This document shows positions 45,071-58,376 of a DNA stretch of 64,000 nucleotides, one piece after another; position 1 is the first letter of the stretch, and each line of letters starts with the position of its first letter. This DNA comes from Magnolia sinica. Taxonomy: Eukaryota; Streptophyta; Magnoliopsida; Magnoliales; Magnoliaceae. The DNA is taken from NCBI RefSeq assembly GCF_029962835.1, contig NC_080574.1:40305501-40369500 (forward strand), written 5' to 3'. The notes beneath the pieces were generated by a model that was not told where the DNA came from, did no database searches, and saw only the letters and a list, made by a program, of their open reading frames with translations. The position numbers and the translations under genes are program-made.

Positions 45071-45443
45071 CTAAATTTTCTAATTTCTATAACTATTCAA
45101 AAATGACATAAAAGAAGAGTGTTGGAGAAGAAGATGGAGAAGAGAGATGGTTGGAGTTGTTGTGATCTTGAAATGGCCTAAAAATGAGTTTTTAAGACCA
45201 TCAAGGAATACTTACGAGTCCCTTTCATGAAAAGGCATGAAGTCGTTGTAATATAAAATGACCCAAAGATGGGTTTTAAAGACCATCAAGGGACACTTAA
45301 GAATCCCTTTCATAAAAAGTCACGCATTTTCATGTTTTCATAATTTTTCTAAGCGATATTTCTTCATTAATGATATTCTTTGACCATTATTTCAAAATTA
45401 AAGGATGTTCAATTTGCCAAGAGACGCCATCATTCATAATTAC
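45071..45443. other. Intergenic, no gene recognised
   Basis: A short local duplication: 'gttttaaagaccatcaaggg' (45274) repeats 'tttttaagaccatcaaggaa' (45189), each followed by 'tttcatgaaaag' or 'tttcataaaaag', about 85 bp apart. Nothing else is seen. Confidence 0.45.
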
Positions 45444-46044
45444 GGGCCTGTTTGGCCAGCTGGATTAGATTGGCTTAGGTAGGATGGAATTGCATATGGT
45501 CCTGTGCCAATTCCACTCCATGTTTGGGGAAGATTGGAAAAGCTTGGAAGTAGGCGGGATAGAATCGTTTTGGGTCTCGTGCTAATATCACTCAATATTA
45601 GCAAGTTGTGTAGGTCCCACCATGATGTGTGGGCTATATCCACACCGTCCACCCATTTTCAAGATCATTTCAGAACATGGCCCAAAAAATCAAGTATATC
45701 TAAAGGTCAAATGGACCCCACCATAGAAAGCAATGGGGATTGAATACTTACCGTTGAAAACTTCTTTGGGGCCACATAAGTTTTCGATCTACCTCATTTT
45801 TAGGCCTATGCCATAAAATGAGGTTACAAAACAAATGAACGGTGTAGATATAACACATGTATTATTGTCAATAATTTCAAATGATGATGGGTACATCCTT
45901 TCCATGTACCACCGTATTATAAAGAAAAAAGGGAATTACGCTTATCCCATGGTAACAGGGAACAGTCCCTGCCATGAGTAATAATGTTGTTTTTTGAATC
46001 CCATCCCACCTAATACCGTGGGATCGGTCCGGCCAAACAGGCCC
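45444..46044. mobile_element. Tourist-like (PIF/Harbinger) MITE, 601 bp
   Basis: The terminal inverted repeat GGGCCTGTTTGGCC is perfect over 14 bp at both ends. The flanking trinucleotides are TAC (left) and TAA (right), close to the TAA/TTA duplication of this superfamily. The interior contains 'aatggaccccaccatagaaa' and 'gaacggtgtagatataacac', segments shared with other intergenic places. No transposase. Confidence 0.82.
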
Positions 46045-46166
46045 TAAATGGTTACTAACAATTACCAAAAGCCACAACTTTTTTTCTTTTTATTATTTAT
46101 TTTTAAAGCTTTTTTCAATATATGAAAAACTCAACACCTTATTTCATTTCCTTTATTAAAAAAAAA

Positions 46167-46170
<4 letters not shown>

Positions 46171-46199
<29 letters not shown>
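46171..46199. repeat. (CA)n microsatellite
   Basis: About 14 CA units after a poly-A run. Confidence 0.95.
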
Positions 46200-46293
46200 C
46201 ATAGTGTTGGGGTCCACCTTCCGCATGGTAAAGATATCTTAACACATGACACATTGGCTCGAGAGATGGATTTCAAGTTAAGACGCTCAAAGA

Positions 46294-47231
46294 TGTTGTA
46301 TTTTGTTTCAAAAAATATATTTTTTTTAAAAAAGGAGGAAATTTCAAATATTTCGATTTCCCTCCAAATTTAAATTTTTTGTTACTTTTGTGTTGTGGGT
46401 TTAGTCCCACATCGGATTTACTCAAGAAAGTTTTTTTTTTGTATATAATATAGGCTTTTTGTCTTGGGGTTTGAGCTCCATTCAGGAAGCATGTGAATTT
46501 AGTCCTTGGGGGGCTATGCTAATAGCTCTAATCTATACCATTGACCACATGTGTGAGCACGCAGAGCCGAATCGAGCCTGAGTCCAAGTCTGTGTGTACG
46601 TACTCGTGCGCAACGGGACTAGCCAAACCGACCCGTGCCTGCGAGTGTGAGTGTACTTGCGCAAGTGCGTATGGGTACTCTCATGGCTTTATTTTGTGTG
46701 AGTGTACTCATACTTGCGCCTTTTCGATTTGAAACAAAGAGATATGGCTTGTCAGTTGGTCGCACTTGTTGGGTTTAAATCCAACTAACCAAACTCTTTC
46801 GAAAAGGTGCTTAAAACACCACTTCGTAGTCTATATAAAGACTTCCTTTCTGTTAAAAAAAAATTACAAAAATTGTTTCTGCTCTCCTATTAAAAACTCT
46901 CTCTGTTCCTTTTCTGTTTTACAAGTTTTTGTATTGTTGAGATCATTGCTGAGTTAACTCAACACTTTTGAGTTAAACTGCAAGTGGTTTGAGCTTGCGT
47001 ATAGTGAGTGCACCACTGGGACTAGGTTATATTCATTGTATCCTGGTGGTCGATTGCTCTAGAAATCTATTGCACTTGGGAAGCTGTCTAAGGGAAGAAA
47101 ATTTGATTTCAAGCCGAGTGATTCACATCACACCTCGACTCAACTCTATAAGTCTTCTATCTCATTTCTTTTATTTTCTTTTTTATTTTTAATTTTTAAT
47201 AATCTATTTGATTTAATCAAATATTCCAACA
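46294..47231 (+). mobile_element. 5' LTR of a truncated Copia element (family of 49016-58944)
   Basis: It starts TGTTGTATTTTGTTTC and ends ATATTCCAACA. It shares 'gtgagtgcaccactgggact', 'ttgcacttgggaagctgtct' and 'gatttcaagccgagtgattc' with the LTRs ending at 53760 and 58944. A TATA-like ctatataaagac lies at 46832. It is longer (938 bp) than the others because of extra sequence at about 46385-46700. No 3' partner is in the window. Confidence 0.75.
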
Positions 47232-47269
47232 ATATAGAAATCAAGATTTGTTAAATTAAATAGACTAGG

Positions 47270-47645
47270 CTACCGTAATATTTAATGCTTCCACTGAGTT
47301 AGCCAAAATCGAATCATTCATTGGACAACACTTTAAATGGTGGAAACAGAACCTTATGTTCGCACTGACCACCCTTAAAGTTTCATACACATTGTCTGAA
47401 TCATTTACTATAGATCAACAAATCAAACTGAAGTAGCAAATAAAAATAATTGTAAAAATTATATTATGAACTCTTTATCCAATGAGTTATATGATGTATA
47501 TATTTCTTATGAGTCTGCCAAGGAAATATGGACTGCCTTAGAAAAGAAATACATTTTGGAATATGCAAGTGCTAAGAAACATACAATCGATAATTTCCTT
47601 CACTATGAAATGACAGATGATAAATGTCACACTTTGAAATTCAGA
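47270..47645 (+). pseudogene. Copia gag fragment (UBN2-type)
   Basis: The first part reads IESFIGQHFKWWKQNLMFAL then TTLKVSYTLSES before a stop at about 47434. After a frame change, IMNSLSNELYDVYISYESAK then EIWTALEKKYILEYASAKKH continues to about 47645. This is the gag polyprotein of Copia elements: 'F.G.NFkrWkqkM.F.LttL', then 'YIlNgLSD.LYdVY...taKEiW..LekKY...dAg.KK'. It lies 40-60 bp after the LTR, the normal place. The rest of gag-pol is absent; after 47650 the sequence is unrelated. Confidence 0.85.
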
Positions 47646-47649
47646 TACG

Positions 47650-48175
47650 GAGTATGCACCCTCAAACCCGAGTTACGGCACATGACTTGTACACCATGTG
47701 TACTAAAACCATTCATTCATACCAATTTTCAGAGGTTCAGTTAAAATATACACTAAGTTTCAAAACTCAAAACCTTAAACAAAACATCTCACATTCATTT
47801 ATTTCAATTGCATACACATATATCCACCATCACAATCATTTATTGGCATTCAATCCATATATTGATAACATTCACAAAAGTTAAGTATAGTATCACAGCC
47901 CACCCATTTGAGGCTTTATTAAACCATTCACTAAAAGAGTTTTACCTATTCATAACTTTCAATTACTCAACTTAAAATTTATTTGAAGACATAATTAAAG
48001 GAATAATATAAGTTCAACTAGATATGTCAATGGTTTAACATATTCAACTCGTCTTCATCAAGATAGGGCCATAGCCCTTATGAATTGTCCACTAGTTCAC
48101 CTTCCTGTACTGAAACTTGAGCAATGGTTTCATCTTCTACTAAATTTGTACGGTTTTTTTATCAATGTATATTTA
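47650..48175. other. Intergenic, no gene recognised
   Basis: AT-rich DNA after the broken Copia gag. Nothing else is supported. Confidence 0.45.
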
Positions 48176-48489
48176 GGGCCTGCTTGGTCTTTCAATTTCT
48201 TGTGAAATTCAAAGTAAATTAGCATTATCATTCCTAATTCTTTGTTTAAACAAAAATTAGGGCTCATGAATCCAGAGTCAATTACACTTAAAAGGAAGAT
48301 ATGTAAATTATAATCATTACATTCTCAAGTAATAAAATTATTATTTTTAAGGTGATTTCTGGGTAAAATAAATAATATAGCAAAATCATCACTATAATCA
48401 AATGTGAGTGGTGTCACTACACAATTACAAAATTAAACAAGTACTTTTCACACCAATTTACCACCGTAATTGGAAAACTAAACAGGCCC
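48176..48489. mobile_element. Tourist-like MITE, 314 bp, TSD TTA
   Basis: The left end GGGCCTGCTTGGTCTTTCAA and the right end, reverse-complemented, GGGCCTGTTTAGTTTTCCAA form the terminal repeat. TTA flanks both sides (48173-48175 and 48490-48492), the PIF/Harbinger target duplication. AT-rich and non-coding. Confidence 0.85.
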
Positions 48490-48492
48490 TTA

Positions 48493-49015
48493 AAGTTACA
48501 TGTGCAATTTTGATGTGTGAAGATTTCATTTTTACATTAATTGTGTTTATTTGATTTGAATTATTAATTGTATTTTATTTGATTTGAAAAAAAAAAAGTG
48601 AATTATGATAATTTTAGATTATACTAAAATGCGCTAATCACGTATACGAGCATAGCCATAGCCTCGGGGCTCCAAATTCATAAAATTTTGTTGTTGTTTT
48701 TTTCAATATCTAAACAAAATTAGCCTTTAAAAAACAAACTCCAAAACAAAATTTGACACCCTAAGGCTGCCGAAAATGGCCTCTAGAATGACAGCGCGGG
48801 GGCTGTTGAATATTTATTCGACCATATCCTCATTCGACGGCTCCCTCTGGGCTGACGAAAAGAATTTGATGGTTCGAGCCGTTAAATTTGGTTTTTGACT
48901 TCCGAAAATTGGACAGCCATTTTAGACACCCATGCCTCTCAAAATTTTAAACTTTTGATGGTTTTAGGCCATCAAATTTTGACGCTTTTCACGTAATGGT
49001 AATGGCCTAAAAAAG
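48493..49015. other. Intergenic, no gene recognised
   Basis: Contains a poly-A run and a GC-richer patch (48765-48900, 'gacagcgcgggggctgttg') without a coding frame. Ends with the AAAAG duplication (49011-49015) of the next element. Confidence 0.45.
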
Positions 49016-49185
49016 TGTTGTATTTTAAAATAAATTAGTGTTTCAAAATTTCTGTTGGGCCGGGCTGGGCTGTGGCTATAGACATGGATGCGTGCAAGCC
49101 CGCAGATGTGTCTTTTCATGTAAGTCCGAAAAGTAGCACCATTTCATATTTTTTATTTTGAAAAGTTGTATCTTCGCAAGCCTAA

Positions 49186-49833
49186 GGGGTCGTTTGGCAC
49201 CGTGGATTGGAGGGGATTAGAGGGGGTTTCCAATCCCCTGGTTGTTTGGTAGCATAAAGTAACTAGGGGTTTCAAATCCAGGGGGTTTCCAATCCCCTCT
49301 TTGAGGGGGTTTGCAATCCACGGTGAGAGCTTGGATTACACCTAAAATCATTTCAATAGTTGCAGGTGTAACATGTGTGTCACTATACACTATCATTCTA
49401 TTGGGCACATGGCCCACTAATAATGATCAGCACTGTCCAAACATTGTCCATGTAAATCAGCACCGTCCAAATATTGTCCAGCACCGTCCAAACATTATCC
49501 ATGTAAATCAACAATTAAAAATCGTTGGTTAGTCACTCAGACATGATCTTGTGCTTGTGGCCCATCCGAGACTTGAAATTTCATCATTTTCGGGCAAAGC
49601 ATATATTTCAGCGGGCTTATCACAACCATTGTATCAAAAATTACATATCTCACTAATTAGAGATATTAAAGTTGATTTAGTAATTAAATTCAAATCCCTG
49701 TAAATATAATATGGTTAGGTACTTTTGGATTAAAGTTGATTCACGCTTCAGGGTGACAAACACACTGGGAGGATTGCAAATCCAGGGGGTTCCTAATTCA
49801 GGGGGTTACAAATCCATCCTCCCAAACAGGCCC
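49186..49833. mobile_element. Tourist-like MITE in the 5' LTR, 648 bp, TSD TAA
   Basis: The left end GGGGTCGTTTGGCA and the right end, reverse-complemented, GGGCCTGTTTGGGA form the inverted repeat. TAA lies at 49183-49185 and 49834-49836. Subterminal motifs 'aatcccctggttg' and 'aatccagggggtt' face each other. The 3' LTR of the same element (58550-58570, 'ctcaagcataagggtcacat') lacks the insertion. A short array of 'caccgtccaaacattgtcca' words lies at 49430-49500. Confidence 0.9.
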
Positions 49834-50027
49834 TAAGGATCACATCAATTGGGTTTAAACCCAACAGCCACAGCCCTTTTTGAAAGGGTGTATCTACACC
49901 CTTAAGGGTATTTTCACAAAGTCTATAAATAGACTTTCTCTTATCTATTTTTTGTAAGCAAGAAAAAGTTTGGTTTTACGTTCAAAGTATGGTTTAAGTA
50001 TTTTCTAGTTTGGGTTAAGACTGTAAG

Positions 50028-53000
50028 TGTAACACCCTGAAAATCAGGGGTCGTGCATACGCTCGACTCCCGAGTTCCCAGGGTCACTTATAATCGGTTT
50101 TCATTAATATGCGATTAATCCAGGTTTAAAGGAGCAGCATGGAATTACTTGAAACATGAAGCACGATCACAACTAATCTGCTAAAATGAAAATAGATCAT
50201 TATATACAGGTCCAAAAGAATATAAAAAAGGGTCGCATCAGGCGTTGCCCAACAAAATCACAAAAGGAATATCATCACCAAAAGAATAGGGCTGAGCCCT
50301 CTGCGCAGCGATCCAGTGTGCCATCTACAGGTCCGATGAGGGCCCGTACATCGGCTGGAAGTAAGAGAACTTGTCCTCCTCCTCGAGGCTCGCATCGCCA
50401 GGCTCCACGAAGTCTGTATCACCTGCATCTATGAACGGGTCTGGTTGGTGTTTTAAAACACCGTCCCAGAGTGGGAGTGAGTGATCAACTCAGTGGGTGC
50501 TATTAGCCATAAGTTGTAACAAGCATCAATTATAATAAGAATTTAATGAAAAGCAATCAATCATAAACATCTATCTAGTCTTGTTAATGTGCATGTATGC
50601 AGGATGATATGATGTATGCCCTCACCACAACGCTCCCTCGTGCGACAACATCTAACGATCGCCAATGCCAACACTCCCTCAGTGCGACCTCGACTGCTGA
50701 GTCGCCAACCTAGCTAATGCCATGCAATGATGATGTTAACCGGGTTCTTAGTTAAGTCCATTTATCCAGCAGATTTGGAAATCTGATACACCCCACATAT
50801 CAAATGCCCTGAACTAGTTGTGAGGCCAAGACCCCCCAATGTGTGAGGCCGAGACCCCGCGATCCTTGACCCTGTCGGGTTTCCTCTATCTCCGACTTCA
50901 AGTACATGGGGGTGCTGAATGTGGGGTCACTCGCGGTCACTACGGGGAGGCGCGTCACCCTAGCGTAGGCCGACAGCTTGGACATAGTGTCCCATTCCAC
51001 CATGCCCAGCTCACGAGACTGTGGATTAATATTCTATCCGGTATCGATGGGTTACAACGGTGGTGGGGTGTTCCAGTTTCCATACATATGTGAGCAAACA
51101 AGGTTAACAAACTAGGTGGGTCAGCCAGTGGACTAAACCGCACGAGCCCAGGCAAGTATGTGGCGGAACGACATCAGGTACAAGCGACCCATGTAGCCTG
51201 TCTACTGCCGCCCACACATACTCGTCCAAACCCATGGGTTTAGCCTCAAGGTGGTCCTACCAACGGAACCACCTTCGCTCTCCTCATGTTCCTGACCAAC
51301 CCAAGAGTAGGAATAGTGACTCATAGCATGCCAACTACCAATGTAACATCAAACATATTCAACACCATGTTCTCATGTTGCTCAATATACAACTCAAATT
51401 TCTCTAGCAAGCAAACTATTAATATCATGAACAAGGTGTATGTGTGTGGTGTGGGTTGGTGAGGAAGTTAAGCACTTCCTACACCTCAAGAGATCAATTA
51501 CACAAGAACAATGAATCAACACACTAAGAAGCAATACATATGAGAGAAAAGAAAATCAAACAAACATGAGCATGTAATCATCCATACACTAGATCATGAG
51601 AGGTAAGATTTAACATCAAGGAGAACTAAACATGTCATTCCATACAATCCAACAACATACCATTCCTAGGTTCCTCTAGATTCTTCCATACAACATACCA
51701 AGCAAACAAAATCATTAAACTCTAACTATAATTGGTGCTAGGCCACCTAAGGATAATAGTCCGCACCTTAAGGGGATATTTCCATTCTTTGAGATCTTAG
51801 GGTTTGGGGATTTGGGTAAAACCACCATTTCCTAAATCAAAATCAAGAAAGACAACATTAATGCCTAGCAATCTACAATAAGTTGCTCTATTGAAGGGAA
51901 ATATACCATTCTTACCTCCGCTTCTTGGCATGGGTGGGTTTGGTGGAGGTTTCCTCGGAGAATGGGTAGAGAGTTATAAGGTTGTGCTTCCTTGGGCCCC
52001 ACCTCATACCACATACTCATTTCCTTTCTTCTTCCTCTCTCTTTCTCCTCCTTTCTCCTCTTTCTCTTCTCCCTTTTCTCTCTTCTCTCCTTCCTTCTCT
52101 AGGGTAAATTCGTATGGGGAGAGGGGTGCCCCAAAGGAGGCCCTTTTATAATGCCAGATTTGGTGCAAATGGCCCCAAGTGCTAGGTTTTTACTATACTA
52201 GACCTATGAGAGGGTCTTTCTAAGCTCTAGGGCCCACTATGGGGTGTACAAGTGAATATACACCGTAGGATAGTTAACCCTAATGATGATCTATGTATGG
52301 ATATGATCGGCCCGCCATTTGGATCCGCCGATTGATAGATATGATGAGAAGTCTGTTCAACGGTCGCCGATGGTCGATCGGGGCTGCGGCTATACGGATA
52401 TGAGCAGGGAAATATCCTCACTCTATGTGTGAAGTTTGGTCACAAACCGACGGTCCGAAATCCTCAACTTTGCATGAGAGTGGACAACTCAATTCACTTA
52501 AGTTCTAACTCCTTCTTTTAGGGTATTTGCACTTCTCATGCACTCGTCCTTTAGCTCAAGTTGACCAGTTCTGGACCGTACCCAGGTCCGATTCCCGCGA
52601 TGGACGTCAAGCCCAATGAGACGGACATTATTCTATAGTTTTGGAACTAGTGGTCCACCAACGAGCGGTCTAGAGTTTGTTTGGATAACCGGGGCAGTTC
52701 TGGTGGCCCTCTGACCATGAAACTTATAGGATAGGTGATCCATGGCCCGATGAAGGGCCATGCAAAATTTGGAGATGATCAGATATGGGGTTTAGTCGCA
52801 CGGGTCTGATTCGTGATCAACGGTCACCGTGCCACGATCGGGTCCTAGAGTTTGCGGACGGGCGTAGAAAAATACATTAGACCCTCATCGTAAATTATGA
52901 AGAAATCTTATATTTCAGTTTTATTTACACGTGCCAGATTCCAATTTTGGCATTGGTGGGCCGCATCTGGCAAGTGCTAGATTCCACTTCTGGGTGTCCA

Positions 53001-53518
53001 CTGGGTCCGTGGTCCGCGATGGTCCCCGAGCCCAGTGAGACCTATGCTCTCCTAAATTTTTATAATTTTTTTGACCTTCCTGTGTCGCGATATAGCCCGC
53101 ACGGGCTGTTGCTAGGTGTAAACAGCCATCTGGCTTGGAGGCCCGCACCAGGTTCTATCAAGACCTGTCTGGCCTAATCAATTGGGCTAATCTTGGTCTA
53201 GTTTATTTGTGATACCTCACTACAAGTAGCTTAAACGAACGGTCCTGTGGCAAATCCTACGTGGACACCCCAGGACACTGTTCTGGTTGGACGGGATGTT
53301 ACACTACACCTGATGTTTAAGTGATTAGGATGATTTATTGGTTTCCTACGGCTGATTAATCAGACTGGTACGGTTCTTTACTGGTACCACCCATGTATAC
53401 ACTAACATTAAGTGTTAATGGTTATTAAGTAATATTTAGGTTAATTAAAATTTTAAAATAATAAAAAAAATTGATGGATTTTTGAAAATCTAAAACGGTG
53501 AAAATCCAGGATGTTACA
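50028..53518 (-). mobile_element. Solo LTR, Tekay/Del-like Gypsy, 3491 bp, TSD GTAAG
   Basis: Termini are TGTAACACCCTGAAAATCAG and GAAAATCCAGGATGTTACA. Perfect TSDs GTAAG lie at 50023-50027 and 53519-53523. The minus strand has a TATA-like ATTATAAAAGGGCC (about 52140) followed by a GA-rich tract (52020-52110 as CT), the same layout as the LTR at 10548-13802, so it is read as minus-oriented. The sequence family is different. Nothing inside is a credible gene; the ORFs at 50186-50434 and 52921-53177 lack features. Confidence 0.88.
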
Positions 53519-53760
53519 GTAAGTGGTTCAAGCCCGCGTACGGTGAGTGTACCATTGGGACTGGGTGATAGTCGTTGTATCCTAGAGGTCAATTGATCGT
53601 TGAATCCTGTTGCACTTGGGATGTGGTCCAAGGACGGCAAATTCGATTTCAAGCCAAGTGAATCATATCACGCCTCGACTTCTACAAACCGATAAGTTTT
53701 TTAATTTTCTTAATTTAATTTTATTTATTTCAAATAGCTTTCAAACATGAAACTCTAACA

Positions 53761-56700
53761 ATCTTGAAATCGAAATTTTTTGTTTGGAAACTATTTGAAA
53801 ATATGATAACATAGTTAAGTGCAACATGACCACACTCGCTTAGGTTTAGTGTGAAAATGTTCACGTATTTCATAAATGTAGTTGTCTTCATTTGTTGCAA
53901 GTTTCGTAGTGACTCATATATGTGCCTTCACATATATGGCTACATATATGTCAAATTGAAATAGGATGATTCTTGGACTTTGTCATGGAGATATCTCTAT
54001 ATCATTGCATCACGCCTTAAATCAGTGATATTCTCCAAGAGTGGATGTTACCAACCATTCTAATTGTGGAAATGTGGTGAGATATGGGTTGTTCAGCTTC
54101 TGCCACTCTGTATTAGTCATGGCCCAAAGTCAAGGCTACACCATTCATAAGATAGGTCTAACATGAGTGGAAACGGTAACCTACGATTCCCGCTGGCATA
54201 CACTTGTGGGTCTTGATTATTGAAATGATTTAATCTATAAGCCATGGTAAATACATGATGAAGCCCATGTGAAAAATGTTTGCTATTTCTTTTATTCTTG
54301 ACCATCCATTTAGTGGACTCCATTGTGCATTGGCCAATTCTTGAGAATTACCCAAATTCGACAATCCTTGCCAACCCATGAGTGATCTTCTAACCAATGT
54401 TGAAAACAACTAAGTCCCACCGGATCCAGAAGAAGAGGAAATTATGAAACTGGCTTCTTATGAAAATCTATGTTATTTCTCCTAACGACTCATACTCACT
54501 TCAAACTAGAAATGTCGAGATGTTCTATGATCCTCAACTCATCGTCTCCTCCTTTGTCTCTTCGCAATGGTAGTATATAGTGGACTAACATACGGCTATG
54601 GAATTATTCTCATTGATGTGGTCGGGTTGTGATTGTTGTTTGTGGGAGTGGTATTGAGGCTAATGAAGAAAGTCATCTAATTGTGCTCCATGAGCGAGTG
54701 GTGGTGGTGATGATGGGAGAGTGTAAAACAATTTAGTAGAACATTGGCCATGGGACTTCGATATTATTCTTTATCTACTCCCAGTAAGTCTATTTCTCTC
54801 ATGCTTATGCATTACTTAAACTCAATCGACAGAGAGGGGGAGATTATGATAAAGGGCTTTCATTTTTATGACCCCCTGAGAAAGAGAGGCGTGGAGATGA
54901 AGCGGTGCACTGTCAGATAAGTTGGAATTCAAATTTAATGTGGTGGTTGGAAGAGCACCATGGTTCATACGCATGTGTTCTATAATTCTACAAGTAGCAG
55001 AGTTTCTTAGCAATTATGACCATCCATATAGTTTTTCATACAGTGGATGCAAAATATCCAAAGATAATACACATATATCCACCGGTTTATATGATAACTG
55101 GAGTTCAAACCGACAGTAAAAAAAAGTTGTAAATGGTGTTATCCACTATTCTTAGTTTATGAAACTAGGCTGGAATGGTATTGTTCAATATTGGCGAGAA
55201 GATGACACTTGGGTCAACCGTATTATCTTTTTTATCCTTGTTGTTTAGAGTAAATAAGGAAAATACCCTCTAGTGATTAGGAAGTAATGAGGCAGTGTGT
55301 GACTCTTGTTACACAAGTACTCGGAGAAACTGTACACATACATGGCACCATATGAGAAATGCAAAGGTTCATATGTGCTATCTAGTCTTTCTTGTGCAAG
55401 ATTAAAATGGCTCATCGGGATTCTATTAGAGGTTTTACAAGTAATGGCATTGGTATGATCCATAGAAAGTTTTCTACTAAACCCTATGGAGCTTGGGTGT
55501 TCTACCGCCATATATGGGGATGAATCCAACCATCAACTGGTCTACCACATGCATTTAGGATTTCTCGGATAACAATGGAGTCATCTAAAATTAGGCATAT
55601 AAAGTCCTAAGGTGGGCCACACCATAGAAATAATGAACAATCATCCAATAACCTCCATCCAAACCGATAGATCATAATTGCCTACCGTGGTGAATGGTCT
55701 GTCTTTGTCCTTACCACTTGGATCAATGGTATAGACTATACCATCTTTGAGACTTTCATCCAGCGGACTTTTGGTGAATATTCATAATCTAAGGTGAGTA
55801 TGGTATGAAGCGGGCCACCCTTGAACTTTTAATGCGACACATTAAAAGTATCTTGGAGATTACACTAGTCCACCGACCAATGGATGAAGGATGGACAATT
55901 GGGAAGTTGGGATATCATGGACAAGGGTTTTGCCTTTAATGGCCTAGATGGAGGGGTATTCATCTTGAACACATTGCATGTAGATGGTGCATCAACGCTA
56001 CCCATCTAGTGGGTCAATTCCATGGATGGCCATTAATAGTATGTAGTACAAGAGTGCATGGTCTGGATCGTGAAAACATAGGGTCTACTATATGTTAGTG
56101 GGAGAACAAAATATAACATGTCATTTTGTTCAGGTGCATATCAATGAGTTGAGTTTTGTGTAGTTGATGTGCAGAGAATAATAACTATATTGGTGTTGAT
56201 CTTTATAAATGCAGTAGAATGCACGGTTACACACTAAGGTGTCACTCCACACGTGTATGTAGCATGAGTAGTTAATTAATAGGTTGTTTGTATTCATAGT
56301 GACCTTAAAATTAAGTTATAAGGTGGACCAATCATAGGTGTGGCTGACCTTTATGATAATGAGTACACATAAGGAATATAAGAGTATGGTATATTGAACT
56401 GGATCAGATCAATGGCCAAGTCTATGAAACCATGGGCCCACTTATCATTGTGTATTTATAGACAACTCACATTATTCCTTTTGTATCATTGCATGTATCT
56501 TGTGACCTTTGATCCATCGTACATTGGTTGATGGTTGATCTATTTGAATCTTGTATTCATATTTTAGATGTACAAATATATAGTCTTTCCATTATAACAT
56601 AAAATATTATACGATGTATGATTCTTAATACATAGACACTTAGAAATTGTACATATGTGGAAAAAATCACATTCCTAGTTATAAATATTTGAAATTGTGG

Positions 56701-58376
56701 GGGTTATGTACTTGGATGCACTAATAAAAATCAACTTAGCTCATAGATGCACTTAGAGTTGATTGTATAAGAGGCCAAAGTTACAGATCCATACAGATGT
56801 TATGTTGGCCCATGTGGAATGATTATGTTTCGGTTTTAGTGATAATGTGTATAGATAAAAAAATCCTCTTAAGATAGAGAATGAAAATGATTAGTGGTCT
56901 GAATTCAAAAGATGATTGTTCAATTAATGAGATTTTTAAGCTATATTTTATTCTCATTTGAGGCTAGATTTGGACGTTAGGGATTGGTGTTCATATGCGA
57001 CTATAAGTTCACTTGATGAACTATATTATTTTACCATTAATAAATGTATAGTTTTCTACTGGCCAAACTTATACACCTATGAAGCCTATTGTTCAATCTG
57101 CCGGCCAAGATACTTAACATGAATTTGGACATTTCTCCTCCATATTGGAATATCAAAAATCTATTAAGGAATATATAATATTGTAATGACGTTAAATTGT
57201 GGTGCATGATAAATTACTCCAGCCTCTTTGTATTACATATACAATAAGTTTGATTGACTTTACCACTAGTTGGTTGAATGATGGGCTAGTGAAGTTGGTT
57301 GAATGGTAAGAGTATATTCAGGGCTAGAAAAGTTAGTTGTATTTAGAGCTGGTGATACGACGATTATCATAATAAAAGTGATGGTCAATATATGTTGTAT
57401 GATGGAGTCGTAATTATTGACCTTGTGAGGTTAGAAAAAAGTTTAGTATGCATTGGCTTGACATATGATTAGTCAAAGAGGTTGTAACGGACTGCCAAAA
57501 ACTTAATTGAGGAGCAAAAAGATGAATCCGCCTAAGTAGAGGCTCATTTTTTAGTAGCTAGTTAGTGAGGCAATAGCTTATCAAGGTGATGATCTGTAGC
57601 TGGTTTGAAATAATGATTAGCTATACTGGGACTAAGACACGACCAAACTCCCATTAGAGGTAGTAGTTGTGAATTTTATTTTATTTTTACAGGGTGAAAC
57701 CTAATGACGTAATGTCACGTGGAGGTAGAAAGCCTACGAGTGATACACTTTTAAATCCTCTGACCAGATGACTATATAAAAGATTAATCAATGATACATC
57801 GAACGGAATGGGGTTGCGCCTAATAAATGAGTTGCCAATGTCAACAACCTAATCTATACAAGTGGAGATCACATGAGATAGGTTCAATGGGTAAATAACA
57901 AGACACAAAGTAGACAATTGCATTAATATAAATGAGCCCCTTCCATGGTGTAGCAATGTGAGCAACAATGAAAAAGTATGAGTATTTGAACACTTAATGA
58001 ATCAATAATAATATATTTAGTAGTGTAATCAACTGATGCGTACACTTGATGAAATTCACCTATATGGGTGCGGAGGTGGAGGCCACTTCCTATGAAATTT
58101 TGGGTGAATTCTTTAGAGCACTCATGAAATCCAGTAATGGTGCATGACCACAACGCACCAAACTGCAGAATCACTTATAGTGAAAAAGCTGTGTGAGTGG
58201 CATATACTTGTGATTTGCATCAAAAGGAGTCAGGTTTGAGACTATGGTGTCACTTAATTCTTGTAAACCTATCTTGTTTACTCTAATATCGGTTGGAGTC
58301 TATGGTGACACCGACACCATTGCACAACTCTTCCATCTTAACCTGAAAGTCATAAATTTTGAAACATGTGGGACAT
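53761..58376. other. Non-coding interior of the LARD-like element
   Basis: Across 4.6 kb I see only short ORFs (at most about 94 codons, for example 55245-55529 minus) with no domain or motif. The first ~20 bases (atcttgaaatcgaaattttt) resemble those after the related LTR at 47231. Patches such as 55590-56060 use the 'tggatggtgcatcaacgcta' style of local intergenic DNA, so part of the interior may be captured genomic sequence. No primer-binding site of the TGGTATCAGAGC type is visible. Confidence 0.6.

Larger units (their letters stand above)
49016..53760 (+). mobile_element. 5' LTR of the LARD-like element, split by two insertions
   Basis: Pieces 49016-49185, 49837-50027 and 53524-53760 join into one LTR. 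Subtracting the insertions leaves about 598 bp, against 568 bp for the 3' LTR. A TATA-like ctataaatagac lies at 49922. Confidence 0.85.

Noticed and set aside
54900..55530. Captured gene fragments inside the LARD-like element
   Set aside because: The short ORFs (65-94 codons) show no domain or intron boundaries; capture remains possible but cannot be shown here.
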